Positions 49,711 through 59,884 of a stretch of 64,000 nt of DNA are shown in pieces. This DNA comes from Yersinia vastinensis. Lineage in GTDB: Bacteria > Pseudomonadota > Gammaproteobacteria > Enterobacterales > Enterobacteriaceae. Made by a program: the position numbers and the translations under genes. The notes under the pieces were generated by a model. The model was not told the DNA's origin. It worked only from the letters and a program-made list of their open reading frames with translations, and did not search any database. The stretch covers positions 1 to 64,000 of the forward strand of contig NZ_CACVAF010000003.1 in NCBI RefSeq assembly GCF_902726565.1. Direction: 5' to 3'. How positions within the stretch are numbered: position 1 is the stretch's first letter; every line of letters begins with the position of its first letter.

Positions 49711-49863
49711 GTCCGTTTGAAAAAATAATATGATTAAACGGTCAAGTGGCAGTTCAACAACCGAACATAGTTATATCCATCTTGAATTGACCGTTTGTGA
49801 CGAAAATAAAAAAATCGGTCATTATGCATGTGGGTTTGAAACACATTTCATTTCAAACGGTCA
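49711..49863. promoter_or_regulatory. five AAACGGTCA-like motifs in the fucA-fucP divergent region
   Basis: TTAAACGGTCA (49734-49744) and CAAACGGTCA (49854-49863) on the plus strand, TGACCGTTT (49788-49796) and GTCCGTTTGA (49711-49720) on the minus strand, and AATCGGTCA (49813-49821). The last copy lies next to the inverted repeat GTTTGAAA/TTTCAAAC (49834-49858). They are candidate binding sites for FucR; the 602-bp gap has no credible gene. Confidence 0.5.
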
Positions 49864-49881
49864 TGAAATGTTTTTATTTAA

Positions 49882-49897
49882 AGTGATTGTCATCACA
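49882..49897. promoter_or_regulatory. candidate CRP site, centre of the fuc divergent region
   Basis: AGTGATTGTCATCACA matches TGTGA-N6-TCACA at 9 of 10 positions. Confidence 0.65.
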
Positions 49898-49920
49898 AAA
49901 TATCAGCATTGAGTTACCAA

Positions 49921-49962
49921 TGTGATTCAGCTCATACTTTTCAGTGGTTTTTGCCTTATAAA
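49921..49962 (+). promoter_or_regulatory. fucP promoter with CRP site
   Basis: TGTGATTCAGCTCATA (49921-49936) is a CRP-like site; TATAAA (49957-49962) is a good -10 box, giving a start near 49969 and the CRP site at about -41. No strong -35 is present, as expected of a class II activated promoter. Confidence 0.6.
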
Positions 49963-50116
49963 GGACGGGACTTAACGCAATGAGGATATTTTAATTTCAC
50001 CCGACACTCATAAATGCCAGATGAAATAAAATCATCATTCATTAAATAAAAGACTTCCGTCGAATACTACGCATTTTAAGACGAGTAGAATAAGTGCAAC
50101 ATCTGACGAGGGCATC

Positions 50117-51436
50117 ATGGGAAATATTTTAATACAAACAGATAGCACCAAAATTTCCGCCTCGGTAAGTGACGAGTCGGCAAATAAAAAAAGATATCTG
50201 ATTCCTTTCGCATTGCTGTGCTCACTGTTCTTCCTTTGGGCAGTAGCAAACAACTTGAATGATATTTTATTACCCCAGTTTCAGCAGGCATTCACCCTAA
50301 CTAATTTTCAAGCGGGGTTGATCCAATCCTCTTTCTATTTTGGTTACTTTTTGATTCCGATCCCCGCGGGTATCTTGATGAAAAGGTTCAGTTATAAAGC
50401 AGGGATTATTACCGGGCTGCTGTTCTACGCTTTTGGGGCTGCGCTGTTCTGGCCTGCCGCTGAAACAATGAATTACACTTTGTTTTTAATCGGTTTATTT
50501 ATTATTGCCGCAGGTTTAGGTTGCCTTGAAACAGCTGCAAATCCTTTTGTTACCGTTCTGGGGCCAGAAAAAAGTAGCCATTTCCGTATCAACTTGGCGC
50601 AAACATTTAACTCCTTCGGAGCCATCATTGCCGTTGTGTTCGGACAAAGTTTAATCCTCTCGAATGTTCCTCACCAAACACAAGAAGTATTGGATAAATT
50701 GTCTGCCGAAGATTTGAATAGCTACCATCATAGCTTGGTCAAAGCAGTACAGTTACCCTATTTAATTATTGTGGCAGTGGTTATCTTTGTAGCACTATTA
50801 ATTCTTATTACTCGGTTTCCGGCAATAAAAAGTGAATCAGACGATACACATAATGGTTCTTTCTTTGCTTCATTACCTCGCTTATTAAAAATAACCCATT
50901 GGCGTTGGGCGGTATTAGCACAATTTTGTTATGTCGGTGCTCAAACTGCGTGTTGGAGTTATTTAATTCGTTATGCAATAGAAGAATTACCTAATATTAC
51001 GCCTGGATACGCCGCGAATTATCTAACCGCCACCATGGTCTGTTTCTTTATTGGTCGATTTAGTGGCACTTGGTTAATTACACGTTTTGCCCCAGAGAAA
51101 GTATTAGCGGCCTATGCCTTTATCTCGATGTTACTGTGTATTATCTCTGCCGCCTTTGGTGGGCATTTTGGACTATTAGCATTAACGCTATGCAGCATGT
51201 TCATGTCCATACAGTATCCAACTATATTCTCTTTAGGCATTAAGAATCTGAATCAAGACACTAAATATGGTGCATCTATTATTGTCATGACCATTGTCGG
51301 TGGCGGGATTGTAACGCCTATTATGGGGCTGGTCAGTGACGCAGCAGGAAATATACCGACAGCAGAACTTATTCCAGCATTGTGCTTTGCCATTATCTTT
51401 ATTTTCGCCAAATTCAAAACGTCTCCCGTGAATTAA
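50117..51436 (+). CDS. fucP: FucP, L-fucose:H+ symporter
   Basis: MFS symporter of the FHS family with 12 membrane segments. The 439-residue protein keeps the proton-coupling Asp in NNLNDILLPQF and Glu in GLGCLETAANPF known from E. coli FucP. First gene of fucPIKUR; divergent from fucAO. The region between contains CRP-like sites and repeated motifs. Confidence 0.95.
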   Translation: MGNILIQTDSTKISASVSDESANKKRYLIPFALLCSLFFLWAVANNLNDILLPQFQQAFTLTNFQAGLIQSSFYFGYFLIPIPAGILMKRFSYKAGIITGLLFYAFGAALFWPAAETMNYTLFLIGLFIIAAGLGCLETAANPFVTVLGPEKSSHFRINLAQTFNSFGAIIAVVFGQSLILSNVPHQTQEVLDKLSAEDLNSYHHSLVKAVQLPYLIIVAVVIFVALLILITRFPAIKSESDDTHNGSFFASLPRLLKITHWRWAVLAQFCYVGAQTACWSYLIRYAIEELPNITPGYAANYLTATMVCFFIGRFSGTWLITRFAPEKVLAAYAFISMLLCIISAAFGGHFGLLALTLCSMFMSIQYPTIFSLGIKNLNQDTKYGASIIVMTIVGGGIVTPIMGLVSDAAGNIPTAELIPALCFAIIFIFAKFKTSPVN

Positions 51437-51488
51437 TTCCGCGGGTAACTAATAAATTAAATTTTGCTACAGAACATAAGGAAAAATT

Positions 51489-53267
51489 ATGAAAAAGACA
51501 ATTCAGTTACCTAAAATTGGTATCCGTCCGGTCATCGATGGTCGCAGAATGGGCGTGCGTGAGTCACTGGAAGAACAAACCATGAAAATGGCCCGCGCCA
51601 CCGCAGAATTTCTTCACGAAGTGGTGCGCCATCCTTGCGGAACACCAGTTGAGTGCGTCATTGCCGATACCTGTATTGCAGGCATGGCCGAATCTGCCGC
51701 TTGTGATGATAAATTCAGTGCTCAGAATATCGGGCTGACCATCACCGTGACACCTTGCTGGTGTTATGGCAGCGAAACCATTGATATGGACCCGTTCCGC
51801 CCGAAAGCTATTTGGGGCTTCAATGGCACCGAACGCCCAGGAGCCGTTTATCTGGCCGCAGCACTGGCGGCGCATAATCAGAAAGGGCTACCTGCTTTTT
51901 CTATTTATGGTCATGACGTACAAGATGCCAATGACACCCGCATCCCTACTGATGTGCAGGAAAAATTGTTGCGATTCACCCGTGCTGGCTTAGCCGTCGC
52001 CAGCTTAAAAGGCAAAAGTTACCTCTCACTTGGTGGGGTATCGATGGGGATTGCCGGTTCCATTGTTGACCATAATTTCTTTGAATCTTGGCTAGGGATG
52101 AAAGTGCAGGCAGTGGACATGACTGAACTGCGCCGCCGCATTGACCACAAAATCTATGATGAACAAGAGCTAGAACTGGCACTGGCATGGGCTGATAACA
52201 ATTTCAAATTTGGCCCAGATAAAAACGCCGAACAATATCGTCGCTCCCCAGAAAGCAGCCGCGCAGTGCTCCGTGAAAGCCTACAAATGGCAATATGCAT
52301 CCGCGATATGATGCAAGGCAACCCGGCACTGGCCGCCAAAGGTTTTGGTGAAGAAGCTTTGGGTTACAACGCCATCGCCGCCGGTTTCCAAGGGCAGCGT
52401 CACTGGACGGATCAATACTCGAACGGGGATACCGCTGAAGCCTTGCTAAACAGCTCGTTCGACTGGAATGGGGTGCGAAAACCCATGGTTATCGCTACCG
52501 AAAATGACAGTTTGAACGGCGTTGCAATGCTATTTGGCCATACGCTGACCGGGACTGCGCAGATCTTTGCTGATGTCCGTACTTATTGGTCACCGGAAGC
52601 AGTACAGCGCGTGACCGGCCACCAGCTTGAGGGCGTTGCCGAGCACGGCATTATCCACCTGATTAACTCGGGTTCCGCTGCATTGGATGGCACTTGCTGC
52701 CAAAATGATGCTCAAGGTAAACCTATCATCAAACCACATTGGCAAGTGAGCCAACAAGAAGCCGATGCGTGTTTAGCTGCCACTGAATGGTGTCCGGCGA
52801 TTCATGAATATTTCCGGGGCGGCGGCTTTTCCTCTCGTTTCCTGACCCGTGGCGGCGTGCCATTCACCATGAGCCGCATCAATCTGATTAAGGGTGTTGG
52901 GCCAGTATTGCAAATTGCGGAAGGCTGGAGTGTTGAGTTACCAAAATCGGTCCATGACACTCTGGATAAACGCACCGACTCAAGCTGGCCTACCACTTGG
53001 TTTGCACCGCGCCTGACGGGTAAAGGGCCATTTAGCGATGTGTATTCCGTCATGGCGAATTGGGGAGCAAACCATGGTGTGCTGACCATCGGCCATGTGG
53101 GCGCGGACCTGATTACTTTAGCCTCAATGCTGCGCATTCCTGTTTGCATGCACAACGTGGAAGAGGAGAGAGTCTACCGGCCAACCGCTTGGGGCGCACA
53201 CGGTATGGATATCGAAGGGCAAGATTACCGTGCCTGCCAGAATTACGGCCCATTATATAAAAAATAA
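51489..53267 (+). CDS. fucI: FucI, L-fucose isomerase
   Basis: Mn2+-dependent interconversion of L-fucose and L-fuculose. The 592-residue protein starts [21 protein letters not shown]-type, within the family ([15 protein letters not shown]), and holds the metal/catalytic region [16 protein letters not shown] (about 335-350) and the C-terminal His-bearing region. 52 bp after fucP. Length equals that of characterised FucI proteins. Confidence 0.97.
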   Translation: MKKTIQLPKIGIRPVIDGRRMGVRESLEEQTMKMARATAEFLHEVVRHPCGTPVECVIADTCIAGMAESAACDDKFSAQNIGLTITVTPCWCYGSETIDMDPFRPKAIWGFNGTERPGAVYLAAALAAHNQKGLPAFSIYGHDVQDANDTRIPTDVQEKLLRFTRAGLAVASLKGKSYLSLGGVSMGIAGSIVDHNFFESWLGMKVQAVDMTELRRRIDHKIYDEQELELALAWADNNFKFGPDKNAEQYRRSPESSRAVLRESLQMAICIRDMMQGNPALAAKGFGEEALGYNAIAAGFQGQRHWTDQYSNGDTAEALLNSSFDWNGVRKPMVIATENDSLNGVAMLFGHTLTGTAQIFADVRTYWSPEAVQRVTGHQLEGVAEHGIIHLINSGSAALDGTCCQNDAQGKPIIKPHWQVSQQEADACLAATEWCPAIHEYFRGGGFSSRFLTRGGVPFTMSRINLIKGVGPVLQIAEGWSVELPKSVHDTLDKRTDSSWPTTWFAPRLTGKGPFSDVYSVMANWGANHGVLTIGHVGADLITLASMLRIPVCMHNVEEERVYRPTAWGAHGMDIEGQDYRACQNYGPLYKK

Positions 53268-53300
53268 TAATCCGTCATTTTTAAACTCATTAGGCGATCT

Positions 53301-53330
53301 GCCCCGGTGAAAACCACTCTTCACTGGGGC
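53301..53330. other. intercistronic hairpin between fucI and fucK
   Basis: GCCCCGGTGAA and TTCACTGGGGC form an 11-bp stem (one G-T pair) with an 8-nt loop. No T tail follows, so it is more likely an mRNA-stability element than a terminator. Confidence 0.6.
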
Positions 53331-53374
53331 CAGATAACCTTCTTTGCTGCCAGATAGCCGTTACAGGAGCCTTT

Positions 53375-54871
53375 ATGAAGCGCGATGTGGTCATCGTTTT
53401 AGATTGCGGCGCAACCAATATCCGAGCAATTGCAGTAGACCCTCAAGGCGTAGTCGTCGCTAAAGCTGTGTTGCCCAATCATAGCCAATCCGACCCGGCT
53501 AATCCGCAGTGGCAATTATGGCCACTGGAGGGCATTTTGCAGAGTTTCGCCCAATGCTGCCGTAAGTTACTGTCACAGATTCAACAAGATAAGATCCACG
53601 CAGTGACAGTGACGACTTTTGGTGTAGACGGTGCGTTAGTCGATGCTAAAGGCAAGATGCTGTATCCGATTATCAGTTGGAAATGCCCACGCACCGTTGC
53701 GGTGATGGAAAATATCGCCCGCTATCTGTCCGCCGAAAAGTTACAACAGATATCCGGCATTGGTCAGTTTAGTTTTAACACCTTGTACAAGCTGATTTGG
53801 TTACAAGAAAATCGGCCAGATTTAATCGAGCAGGCCCATGCTTGGCTGTTTATTTCGTCCTTAATTAATCAGCGCCTCACCGGGGAATTTACCACAGACC
53901 GCACCATGGCGGGCACCAGCCAACTATTGGATGTGAAGCGTGAACAATTCAGCAGCGAAATTTTACAGAGGATAGGCATTCAAGCAGACCTCTTTCCGCC
54001 AATGGTTGCTGCAGGTGACATTATCGGGCAACTACAACCGGATATTGCGACGTCACTAGGGCTACCTGCTGGTTTACCCGTGATTTCTGCCGGCCACGAC
54101 ACCCAATTTGCGCTATTTGGCTCAGGGGCTGGTTTAGATCAACCCGTGCTGTCATCAGGTACATGGGAAATTCTAATGGTGCGAACACCTCGTGTGAATA
54201 CCGCCCTGTTACCGCAATTTGCCGGTTCTACCTGCGAACTCGACAGTTGCCCACGGTTATTTAACCCCGGTTTGCAGTGGTTGGCCTCTGGTGTACTGGA
54301 GTGGGTTCGACAATTGTACTGGCACGATGATGCCTGTGATGATGTTTATCAGCGGATGATTCGCGAGGCCGAGGCTATCGCACCGGGTGCTGATGGAGTG
54401 AGAATGGATTGTAACTTGCTCGGCAACGCACGCCACAAATTGTCCGGTGGCTGGCAAGGAGTTTCGCTCTCCAGTGGGCGTGGGCACTTTTATCGCTCGG
54501 CGTTAGAAGGTCTGGCCTGGCAATTGAAAGATAATCTGGCCGTGCTGGAAAGGATTGGCGAATTCCATACCAAAGAGTTGCTGCTGGTTGGCGGTGGCAG
54601 CCGCAATGCATTGTGGAATCAAATTAAAGCTGACGTGCTCAATCTACCGGTTAAAGTCATTGATGAGGCCGAAACCACCGTGTTGGGCGCGGCACTGTTT
54701 GCCTGGCACGCCACAGGCTACTACGCCAGTGCCGAAGAAGCTCGGGCACAAGTTAATTACCGCTATCAATATTATCAACCGGGTGACCAGCAGCCACTTT
54801 ATCAGGCGCTCTCAGCCCTCCCCATTCCCTTAATGCAAGCCATACCTTTAAAAGGAGCGTGTCATGCTTAA
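53375..54871 (+). CDS. fucK: FucK, L-fuculokinase
   Basis: Phosphorylates L-fuculose to fuculose 1-phosphate. The 498-residue FGGY kinase has [13 protein letters not shown] at the N terminus, [14 protein letters not shown] in the middle and [20 protein letters not shown] in the C-terminal domain. SD AGGAG is 6 bases before the ATG. Its last codons overlap fucU by 8 bp. Confidence 0.95.
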   Translation: MKRDVVIVLDCGATNIRAIAVDPQGVVVAKAVLPNHSQSDPANPQWQLWPLEGILQSFAQCCRKLLSQIQQDKIHAVTVTTFGVDGALVDAKGKMLYPIISWKCPRTVAVMENIARYLSAEKLQQISGIGQFSFNTLYKLIWLQENRPDLIEQAHAWLFISSLINQRLTGEFTTDRTMAGTSQLLDVKREQFSSEILQRIGIQADLFPPMVAAGDIIGQLQPDIATSLGLPAGLPVISAGHDTQFALFGSGAGLDQPVLSSGTWEILMVRTPRVNTALLPQFAGSTCELDSCPRLFNPGLQWLASGVLEWVRQLYWHDDACDDVYQRMIREAEAIAPGADGVRMDCNLLGNARHKLSGGWQGVSLSSGRGHFYRSALEGLAWQLKDNLAVLERIGEFHTKELLLVGGGSRNALWNQIKADVLNLPVKVIDEAETTVLGAALFAWHATGYYASAEEARAQVNYRYQYYQPGDQQPLYQALSALPIPLMQAIPLKGACHA

Positions 54872-55304
54872 AACCATCTCACCACTGCTATCACCGCAGT
54901 TGCTAAAAACATTGGCAGAAATGGGGCACGGCGATGAAATTATCTTTTCAGATGCCCATTTTCCCGCTCATGCCATTGGTAAAAACAACGGGCCGCAAGT
55001 GATTCATGCCGACGGATTATCTGTCAGTGCGTTACTGGAGGCCACCATCCCATTATTTGAACTCGACAGCTATGCACCACCACTGGTGATGATGGCCGCA
55101 GTTGATGGTGACACACTCGATGCCTCGGTTGAGAAACGTTATTTACGCGCCCTATTTGGGGCTAAAAAAGCCCTGCCAGTCGAGCGTATTGATCGTTTTG
55201 CGTTTTATCAGCGCGCCCAACAAGCATTTGCGATCGTCATCACAGGAGAGACCGCCAAGTATGGCAATATTCTGCTAAAGAAAGGGGTGACGCCTGTTTT
55301 TTAA
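54864..55304 (+). CDS. fucU: FucU, L-fucose mutarotase
   Basis: Interconverts alpha and beta L-fucose. The 146-residue RbsD/FucU family protein has the conserved [19 protein letters not shown] and the C-terminal [14 protein letters not shown]. The start is within fucK (ATGCTTAA), giving translational coupling. Slightly longer than the E. coli protein (about 140 residues). Confidence 0.95.
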   Translation: MLKTISPLLSPQLLKTLAEMGHGDEIIFSDAHFPAHAIGKNNGPQVIHADGLSVSALLEATIPLFELDSYAPPLVMMAAVDGDTLDASVEKRYLRALFGAKKALPVERIDRFAFYQRAQQAFAIVITGETAKYGNILLKKGVTPVF

Positions 55305-55332
55305 ATCGACTATCACGTAACCTCACCCCTTT

Positions 55333-55379
55333 AGCCATGTATTTAATACTGATACTCATCAGGTATGAAATACATGGCT
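55333..55379. other. long inverted repeat between fucU and fucR
   Basis: AGCCATGTATTT (55333-55344) is perfectly complementary to AAATACATGGCT (55368-55379), and the interior ATACTGAT/ATCAGGTAT extends the stem with one bulge. It ends about 18 bp before fucR and has no T run, so it is an attenuator, processing site or operator candidate. Confidence 0.65.
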
Positions 55380-55397
55380 TTGCTGACGGAGAGGATA

Positions 55398-56108
55398 ATG
55401 AAAGCGTCTCGTCATCAGGAAATCCTGCAACACATTAAGCAGCATGAAACGCTGACGACGGCAGACCTAGCCCGTTTACTGGCGGTCAGTCAGGAAACCA
55501 TTCGCCGTGACCTAAACGAGCTACAAGCACAAGGGCTGATCATTCGCCAACATGGGCGAGCCAAAAGTATTAAACGCGCAACCAAAGATAGCGGTGATCC
55601 TTTTACCAAGCGCTTAAAGAGCCATCTTTCCAGCAAGGCCAGCATTGCCGACCATGCTTTATCATTGATTGACAGCGGGATGGTGATTGCGCTGGATGCC
55701 AGTTCCACCTGCTGGTATTTAGCCAAAAAACTCCCGGATATCGATATCACGGTATTTACCAATAGCGTGCGAATTTGTCAGGAACTGGCGAAACACCAAA
55801 ATATCGAGCTGATCAGTGCCGGTGGTCTGTTGCAGCGCAAGTATGCTTGCTACGTTAATCCAGCCCTTTTTTCGTTACTGAAAACCATCGAAATCGACCT
55901 GTTTATCTTCTCATGTGAAGGCATTGATACTGACGGTGTTATGTGGGATTCCAACCCATTTAATGCCGAATTCAAAACCATGCTGCTTAAGCGCGCCACA
56001 CAATCTATTTTGCTGATCGATAAAAGTAAAATGTGCAGAACCGGAGAGGTAAGGATCGGTACGTTGGATGATGTCGAGCAAGTTATCTCAAATGTGGATG
56101 TCGAATAG
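55398..56108 (+). CDS. fucR: FucR, DeoR-family activator of the fucose regulon
   Basis: 236-residue DeoR-type regulator with N-terminal HTH (TTADLARLLAVSQETIRRDLNEL, about 22-44) and a C-terminal sugar-phosphate domain (ALDASSTCWYLAKKLPDI, FSCEGID). In E. coli FucR responds to fuculose 1-phosphate. The ATG at 55398 has GAGAGGAT upstream and gives MKASRHQ, matching the family; a longer in-frame reading from 55365 begins inside a hairpin. Confidence 0.94.
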   Translation: MKASRHQEILQHIKQHETLTTADLARLLAVSQETIRRDLNELQAQGLIIRQHGRAKSIKRATKDSGDPFTKRLKSHLSSKASIADHALSLIDSGMVIALDASSTCWYLAKKLPDIDITVFTNSVRICQELAKHQNIELISAGGLLQRKYACYVNPALFSLLKTIEIDLFIFSCEGIDTDGVMWDSNPFNAEFKTMLLKRATQSILLIDKSKMCRTGEVRIGTLDDVEQVISNVDVE

Positions 56109-56389
56109 TGCAGTGATGATGTAGCCGTTCAGCATTCAGGATCTCGCGGTAAAATGCACGCTTATGGCAGTGTTATCTGCTGGCGGTCGGCCAGTCTCCC
56201 ACCATCATGCTGTCAGGGCCATCGATAAGTGCGGAAAATGAGATCCACCCGTTATAAAGAGGGTGGCGCCGTCGCCTGACAATCACTTTCTATAGTAAGA
56301 TCAGGGCTAAAAATAGATAGGCTCGATTTGCCAATGCTTGTTTCTGTTATCGAACACTTTCGCTAGCTGATGTTGAATGTGAGAAAAAT

Positions 56390-58033
56390 ATGTCAAACAA
56401 ACCGTTCCACTATCAGGATCCCTTCCCATTAAAGGAAGATGATACTGAGTATTACCTTGTCAGTAATAATCATGTCTCGGTTACACAGTTTGAAGGCCAC
56501 GACATTCTAAAAGTCGAGCCAGAAGCCCTGACCCTCCTCGCCCAACATGCTTTCCACGACGCGTCATTCCTGCTTCGCCCCGCCCACCAAAAGCAAGTCG
56601 CCGCTATTTTGGATGACCCGGAAGCAAGCGAAAACGATAAATATGTTGCCCTGCAATTCCTGCGCAATTCAGAAATCTCCGCCAAAGGGATTTTACCGAC
56701 CTGTCAGGATACCGGCACCGCGATTATCGTGGGCAAAAAAGGTCAGCGCGTTTGGACCGGCGGTAATGATGCGCAAGCACTGTCACGCGGCGTGTATAAC
56801 ACCTTTATTGAAGATAACCTACGCTACTCGCAAAATGCAGCGTTGGATATGTATAAAGAAGTGAACACCGGCACCAATCTGCCAGCACAGATTGATTTGT
56901 ACAGCACTGAAGGTGAGGATTACAAATTCCTGTTCGTCACCAAAGGTGGCGGCTCCGCGAATAAAACCTATCTGTATCAGGAAACCAAGGCGCTGCTGTC
57001 ACCGGGTAAGTTGAAAGACTATCTGGTTGATAAAATGCGCACCTTGGGTACTGCAGCCTGTCCGCCATACCATATCGCCTTTGTTATCGGTGGCACCTCC
57101 GCTGAAAGCACGCTGAAGACGGTTAAACTGGCTTCAACCAAGTATTACGATGGCTTGCCAACAGAAGGGAATGAACACGGGCAAGCTTTCCGTGATATCC
57201 AACTTGAGCAAGAACTGCTGGAAGCTGCGCAAGATTTAGGTCTGGGCGCGCAGTTCGGTGGTAAATACTTTGCTCACGATGTGCGAGTCGTTCGGCTACC
57301 ACGTCATGGCGCATCCTGCCCTGTCGGCATGGGTGTTTCCTGCTCCGCTGACCGTAATATCAAAGGCAAAATCAACCGTAAAGGTATCTGGCTGGAAAAA
57401 CTGGAGCAAAATCCGGGGAAATACATTCCTGAGCATTTGCGCCAGAGCACAGAAGGCAAAGTGGTTAAAATCGACCTTAACCGCCCAATGCCTGAGATTT
57501 TAAAAGAGCTGTCGCAGTATCCGGTATCCACGCGCCTGTCACTGAGTGGCACCATTATTGTTGGCCGTGATATCGCCCATGCCAAATTAAAAGAGCGACT
57601 GGACAACGGCGAAGGCCTGCCACAGTACATTAAAGACCATCCAATCTATTATGCAGGCCCAGCTAAAACGCCTGAAGGTTATGCATCAGGCTCACTCGGG
57701 CCAACCACTGCGGGCCGCATGGATTCCTACGTGGATCTGCTGCAATCCCATGGCGGTAGCATGATCATGCTGGCAAAAGGTAACCGTAGCCAACAAGTGA
57801 CTGACGCTTGTCACAAACATGGCGGTTTCTATCTGGGCAGCATCGGTGGCCCAGCCGCTGTATTGGCGCAAAACAGTATTAAGAGTCTGGAATGTGTCGA
57901 ATATCCTGAATTGGGGATGGAAGCTATCTGGAAGATTGAAGTAGAAGACTTCCCAGCCTTTATCTTGGTTGATGATAAAGGGAATGATTTCTTCCAACAG
58001 ATTCAAGCATCAAAATGTAACCGCTGCGGTTAA
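56390..58033 (+). CDS. fumA: Class I fumarate hydratase (FumA/FumB type, [4Fe-4S])
   Basis: Interconverts fumarate and malate. The 547-residue oxygen-sensitive enzyme carries the three cluster cysteines in LPTCQDTGT (about 105), TAACPPYH (about 224) and [11 protein letters not shown] (about 310-318), and a second domain with [15 protein letters not shown]. FumA and FumB cannot be told apart by eye; the symbol is provisional. The 281-bp gap to fucR has no clear site except a CCACCC/GGGTGG hairpin near 56240-56265. Confidence 0.9.
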   Translation: MSNKPFHYQDPFPLKEDDTEYYLVSNNHVSVTQFEGHDILKVEPEALTLLAQHAFHDASFLLRPAHQKQVAAILDDPEASENDKYVALQFLRNSEISAKGILPTCQDTGTAIIVGKKGQRVWTGGNDAQALSRGVYNTFIEDNLRYSQNAALDMYKEVNTGTNLPAQIDLYSTEGEDYKFLFVTKGGGSANKTYLYQETKALLSPGKLKDYLVDKMRTLGTAACPPYHIAFVIGGTSAESTLKTVKLASTKYYDGLPTEGNEHGQAFRDIQLEQELLEAAQDLGLGAQFGGKYFAHDVRVVRLPRHGASCPVGMGVSCSADRNIKGKINRKGIWLEKLEQNPGKYIPEHLRQSTEGKVVKIDLNRPMPEILKELSQYPVSTRLSLSGTIIVGRDIAHAKLKERLDNGEGLPQYIKDHPIYYAGPAKTPEGYASGSLGPTTAGRMDSYVDLLQSHGGSMIMLAKGNRSQQVTDACHKHGGFYLGSIGGPAAVLAQNSIKSLECVEYPELGMEAIWKIEVEDFPAFILVDDKGNDFFQQIQASKCNRCG

Positions 58034-58044
58034 CCTCACGATTA

Positions 58045-58072
58045 GGCCCCGGTGACATCGCCGGGGTCTGTT
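58045..58072 (+). terminator. Rho-independent terminator of fumA
   Basis: GGCCCCGG(TGA) pairs with (TCG)CCGGGGTC just after the fumA stop; the T tail is short. From 58073 to 58347 the sequence is A/T-rich and holds nothing recognised. Confidence 0.6.
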
Positions 58073-58347
58073 ATCGGACAAACCTTTTCTCATTTCTGCA
58101 TTTTTCATCCTTTGACACTGAATAATTTTTAAGCACTCCGCTGGTGCAATTTATTAACCTCACCACAAGATTGTGGCTGCTACTTTTTAATTATCTCGTC
58201 AATAAATTGTCGCTTTTTTATTTATCATCAAGTGTTAGCCATTGCTGTCTAGCGTCAGAGAAATGAGCTATTTTCGTGCAATGAAAAGCCCTAATTTAGT
58301 GCAATGATTTTCAATTTTACTATTTGATTTTTATTGAAAATTCTTCA

Positions 58348-58377
58348 TTGACAATCACTCGAAATGCTTTTTATAGT
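58348..58377 (+). promoter_or_regulatory. urt operon promoter
   Basis: Perfect -35 TTGACA (58348-58353) and TATAGT (58372-58377) with an 18-bp spacer (or TTATAG with 17). Predicted start is near 58384. Confidence 0.75.
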
Positions 58378-58390
58378 GACCCTAACTTCT

Positions 58391-58475
58391 CCGCAAGAAC
58401 GCCAACGTTGTCGGCTTGTGGTTATGGCAATAGAGCCCTCGCAAATGTCATCTGACTTTGCTGGGCTTTTTTTTT
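58391..58475 (+). promoter_or_regulatory. two-hairpin leader with intrinsic terminator upstream of urtA
   Basis: Starting about 7 nt after the predicted transcription start, CCGCAAG...CTTGTGG (58391-58421) forms a first hairpin. A second, AGCCC-TC-GCAAA...TTTGC-T-GGGCT (58434-58467) with GTC/GAC extending it inward, is followed by T9: a full Rho-independent terminator 50 bp before urtA. A terminator inside the leader implies conditional antitermination by a protein or ligand. Confidence 0.8.
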
Positions 58476-58524
58476 GGCTTTTTTTCAGACCCACTTTTTT
58501 AACCAATGCCAGGGGTAGTTACTT

Positions 58525-59787
58525 ATGTCTAGAATAAAATGGTCCAGAATAAAATGTCATTCCACCGCACTCTCCATCGCGTTGACCGCGGCATTTGCCG
58601 TGACGTCTTCAGGCATGGCGACGGCAGCGGAAAAACCGGTAAAAATTGGTTTATTGGAAGATGCCTCAGGGAATTTTGCTTTACCGGTTATTCCCAAGAT
58701 TCATGCAACAGAGCTGGCAGTAGAAGAAATTAATGCCAAAGGCGGCATACTCGGACGCCCAATCGAGCTGGTTAAATACGATACGCAATCCGATAACACC
58801 CGCTTTCAACAAATGGCTCGGCGCTTAATTAAAAATGACAAAGTGGATGTAATATTCGGGGCTTTTTCCAGTGCCTCGCGTGAAGCAATCCGCCCAATCA
58901 TGGATCGTGAAAAACAGCTCTATTGGTATAACAATCAGTATGAAGGTGGCGTGTGTGATTCTAATGTCTTCGTCACTGGCGCTGTCCCTGAACAACAGTT
59001 CTCAACCTTGATCCCGTGGATGATGGAGAAGTACGGCAAAAAAGTTTACACCATTGCCGCCGACTACAACTTCGGTCAAATCTCTGCTGAATGGGTACGC
59101 AAAATTGTTGAAGAGAATGGCGGTACCATGGTGGGCGAAGAGTTTATCCCACTGAGTGTTTCGCAATTCGGTCAAACCATTCAAAACATCCAGAAAGCCA
59201 AACCTGACTTTGTGATGACCTTGCTCGTCGGTGCGAACCAATCCTCCTATTACGAGCAGCAAGCGGCAGCCAAACTGAACTTGCCAATGGGGAGTTCGGT
59301 CAATGTCGGTCAGGCTTATGAGCACAAACGTTTCAAAGCGCCCGCACTGAAAGATATGTATATCACGGCTAACTACATTGAAGAGGTAGACAGCCCAGCC
59401 AGTAATGATTTTAAACAGCGTTTCCACGCTAAATTCCCAGACGAGCCATACATTAATCAGGAAGCTGCCAATGCTTACGATGCCGTCTATCTGTACAAAG
59501 CCGCGGTCGAGAAAGCCGGTAGCACAGATAGGGATGCCGTGCGTAAATCACTGGAAAGCGGCGATATCTGTACCGATGGCCCTTCAGGGAAAGTCTGTAT
59601 CGACCCTAAAAGCCACCATCTGAGCCACACCATCTATCTGGCACATGTAAAAGATGACCACTCAATCGAGATCCCCAAAGTGTGGAGTGATATCAAACCT
59701 TATTGGTTAGGTGAAGCTGGCTGCAATTTGCCAGTTAAACCCGATAACAGCCAATACACCCCCTCATCTCCACCGAAAAAAGCCTAA
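58525..59787 (+). CDS. urtA: UrtA-like periplasmic urea/short-chain-amide binding protein
   Basis: 420-residue binding protein of the Leu/Ile/Val and amide (AmiC/FmdD/UrtA) fold: signal peptide (about 1-35, ending ATAAE), IGLLEDASGNFALPVIPKIHAT and a Cys pair in GVCDSN and GDICTDGPSGKVCIDP. First gene of a five-gene ABC importer. The nearby formamidase suggests formamide, acetamide or urea as ligand; sequence alone does not decide. Confidence 0.85.
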   Translation: MSRIKWSRIKCHSTALSIALTAAFAVTSSGMATAAEKPVKIGLLEDASGNFALPVIPKIHATELAVEEINAKGGILGRPIELVKYDTQSDNTRFQQMARRLIKNDKVDVIFGAFSSASREAIRPIMDREKQLYWYNNQYEGGVCDSNVFVTGAVPEQQFSTLIPWMMEKYGKKVYTIAADYNFGQISAEWVRKIVEENGGTMVGEEFIPLSVSQFGQTIQNIQKAKPDFVMTLLVGANQSSYYEQQAAAKLNLPMGSSVNVGQAYEHKRFKAPALKDMYITANYIEEVDSPASNDFKQRFHAKFPDEPYINQEAANAYDAVYLYKAAVEKAGSTDRDAVRKSLESGDICTDGPSGKVCIDPKSHHLSHTIYLAHVKDDHSIEIPKVWSDIKPYWLGEAGCNLPVKPDNSQYTPSSPPKKA

Positions 59788-59884
59788 ATCTGGCTTCTTT
59801 GTAGGGAAGTGACCGCCAGTGGCGGCCTTCCCTGTGTTATCCATTTTTAATGGTGTCAATCAAGACACCCGGGATTGCCAAACG

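Noticed and set aside
49730-49912. 60-codon frame in the fucA-fucP gap
   Set aside because: No SD, no family resemblance, and it runs through the repeated regulatory motifs and a CRP-like site.
58391-58475. Guanidine (ykkC, mini-ykkC or guanidine-III) riboswitch
   Set aside because: Length and loop sequences do not show the ACGR loops or conserved ykkC blocks; kept only as an unassigned attenuator.
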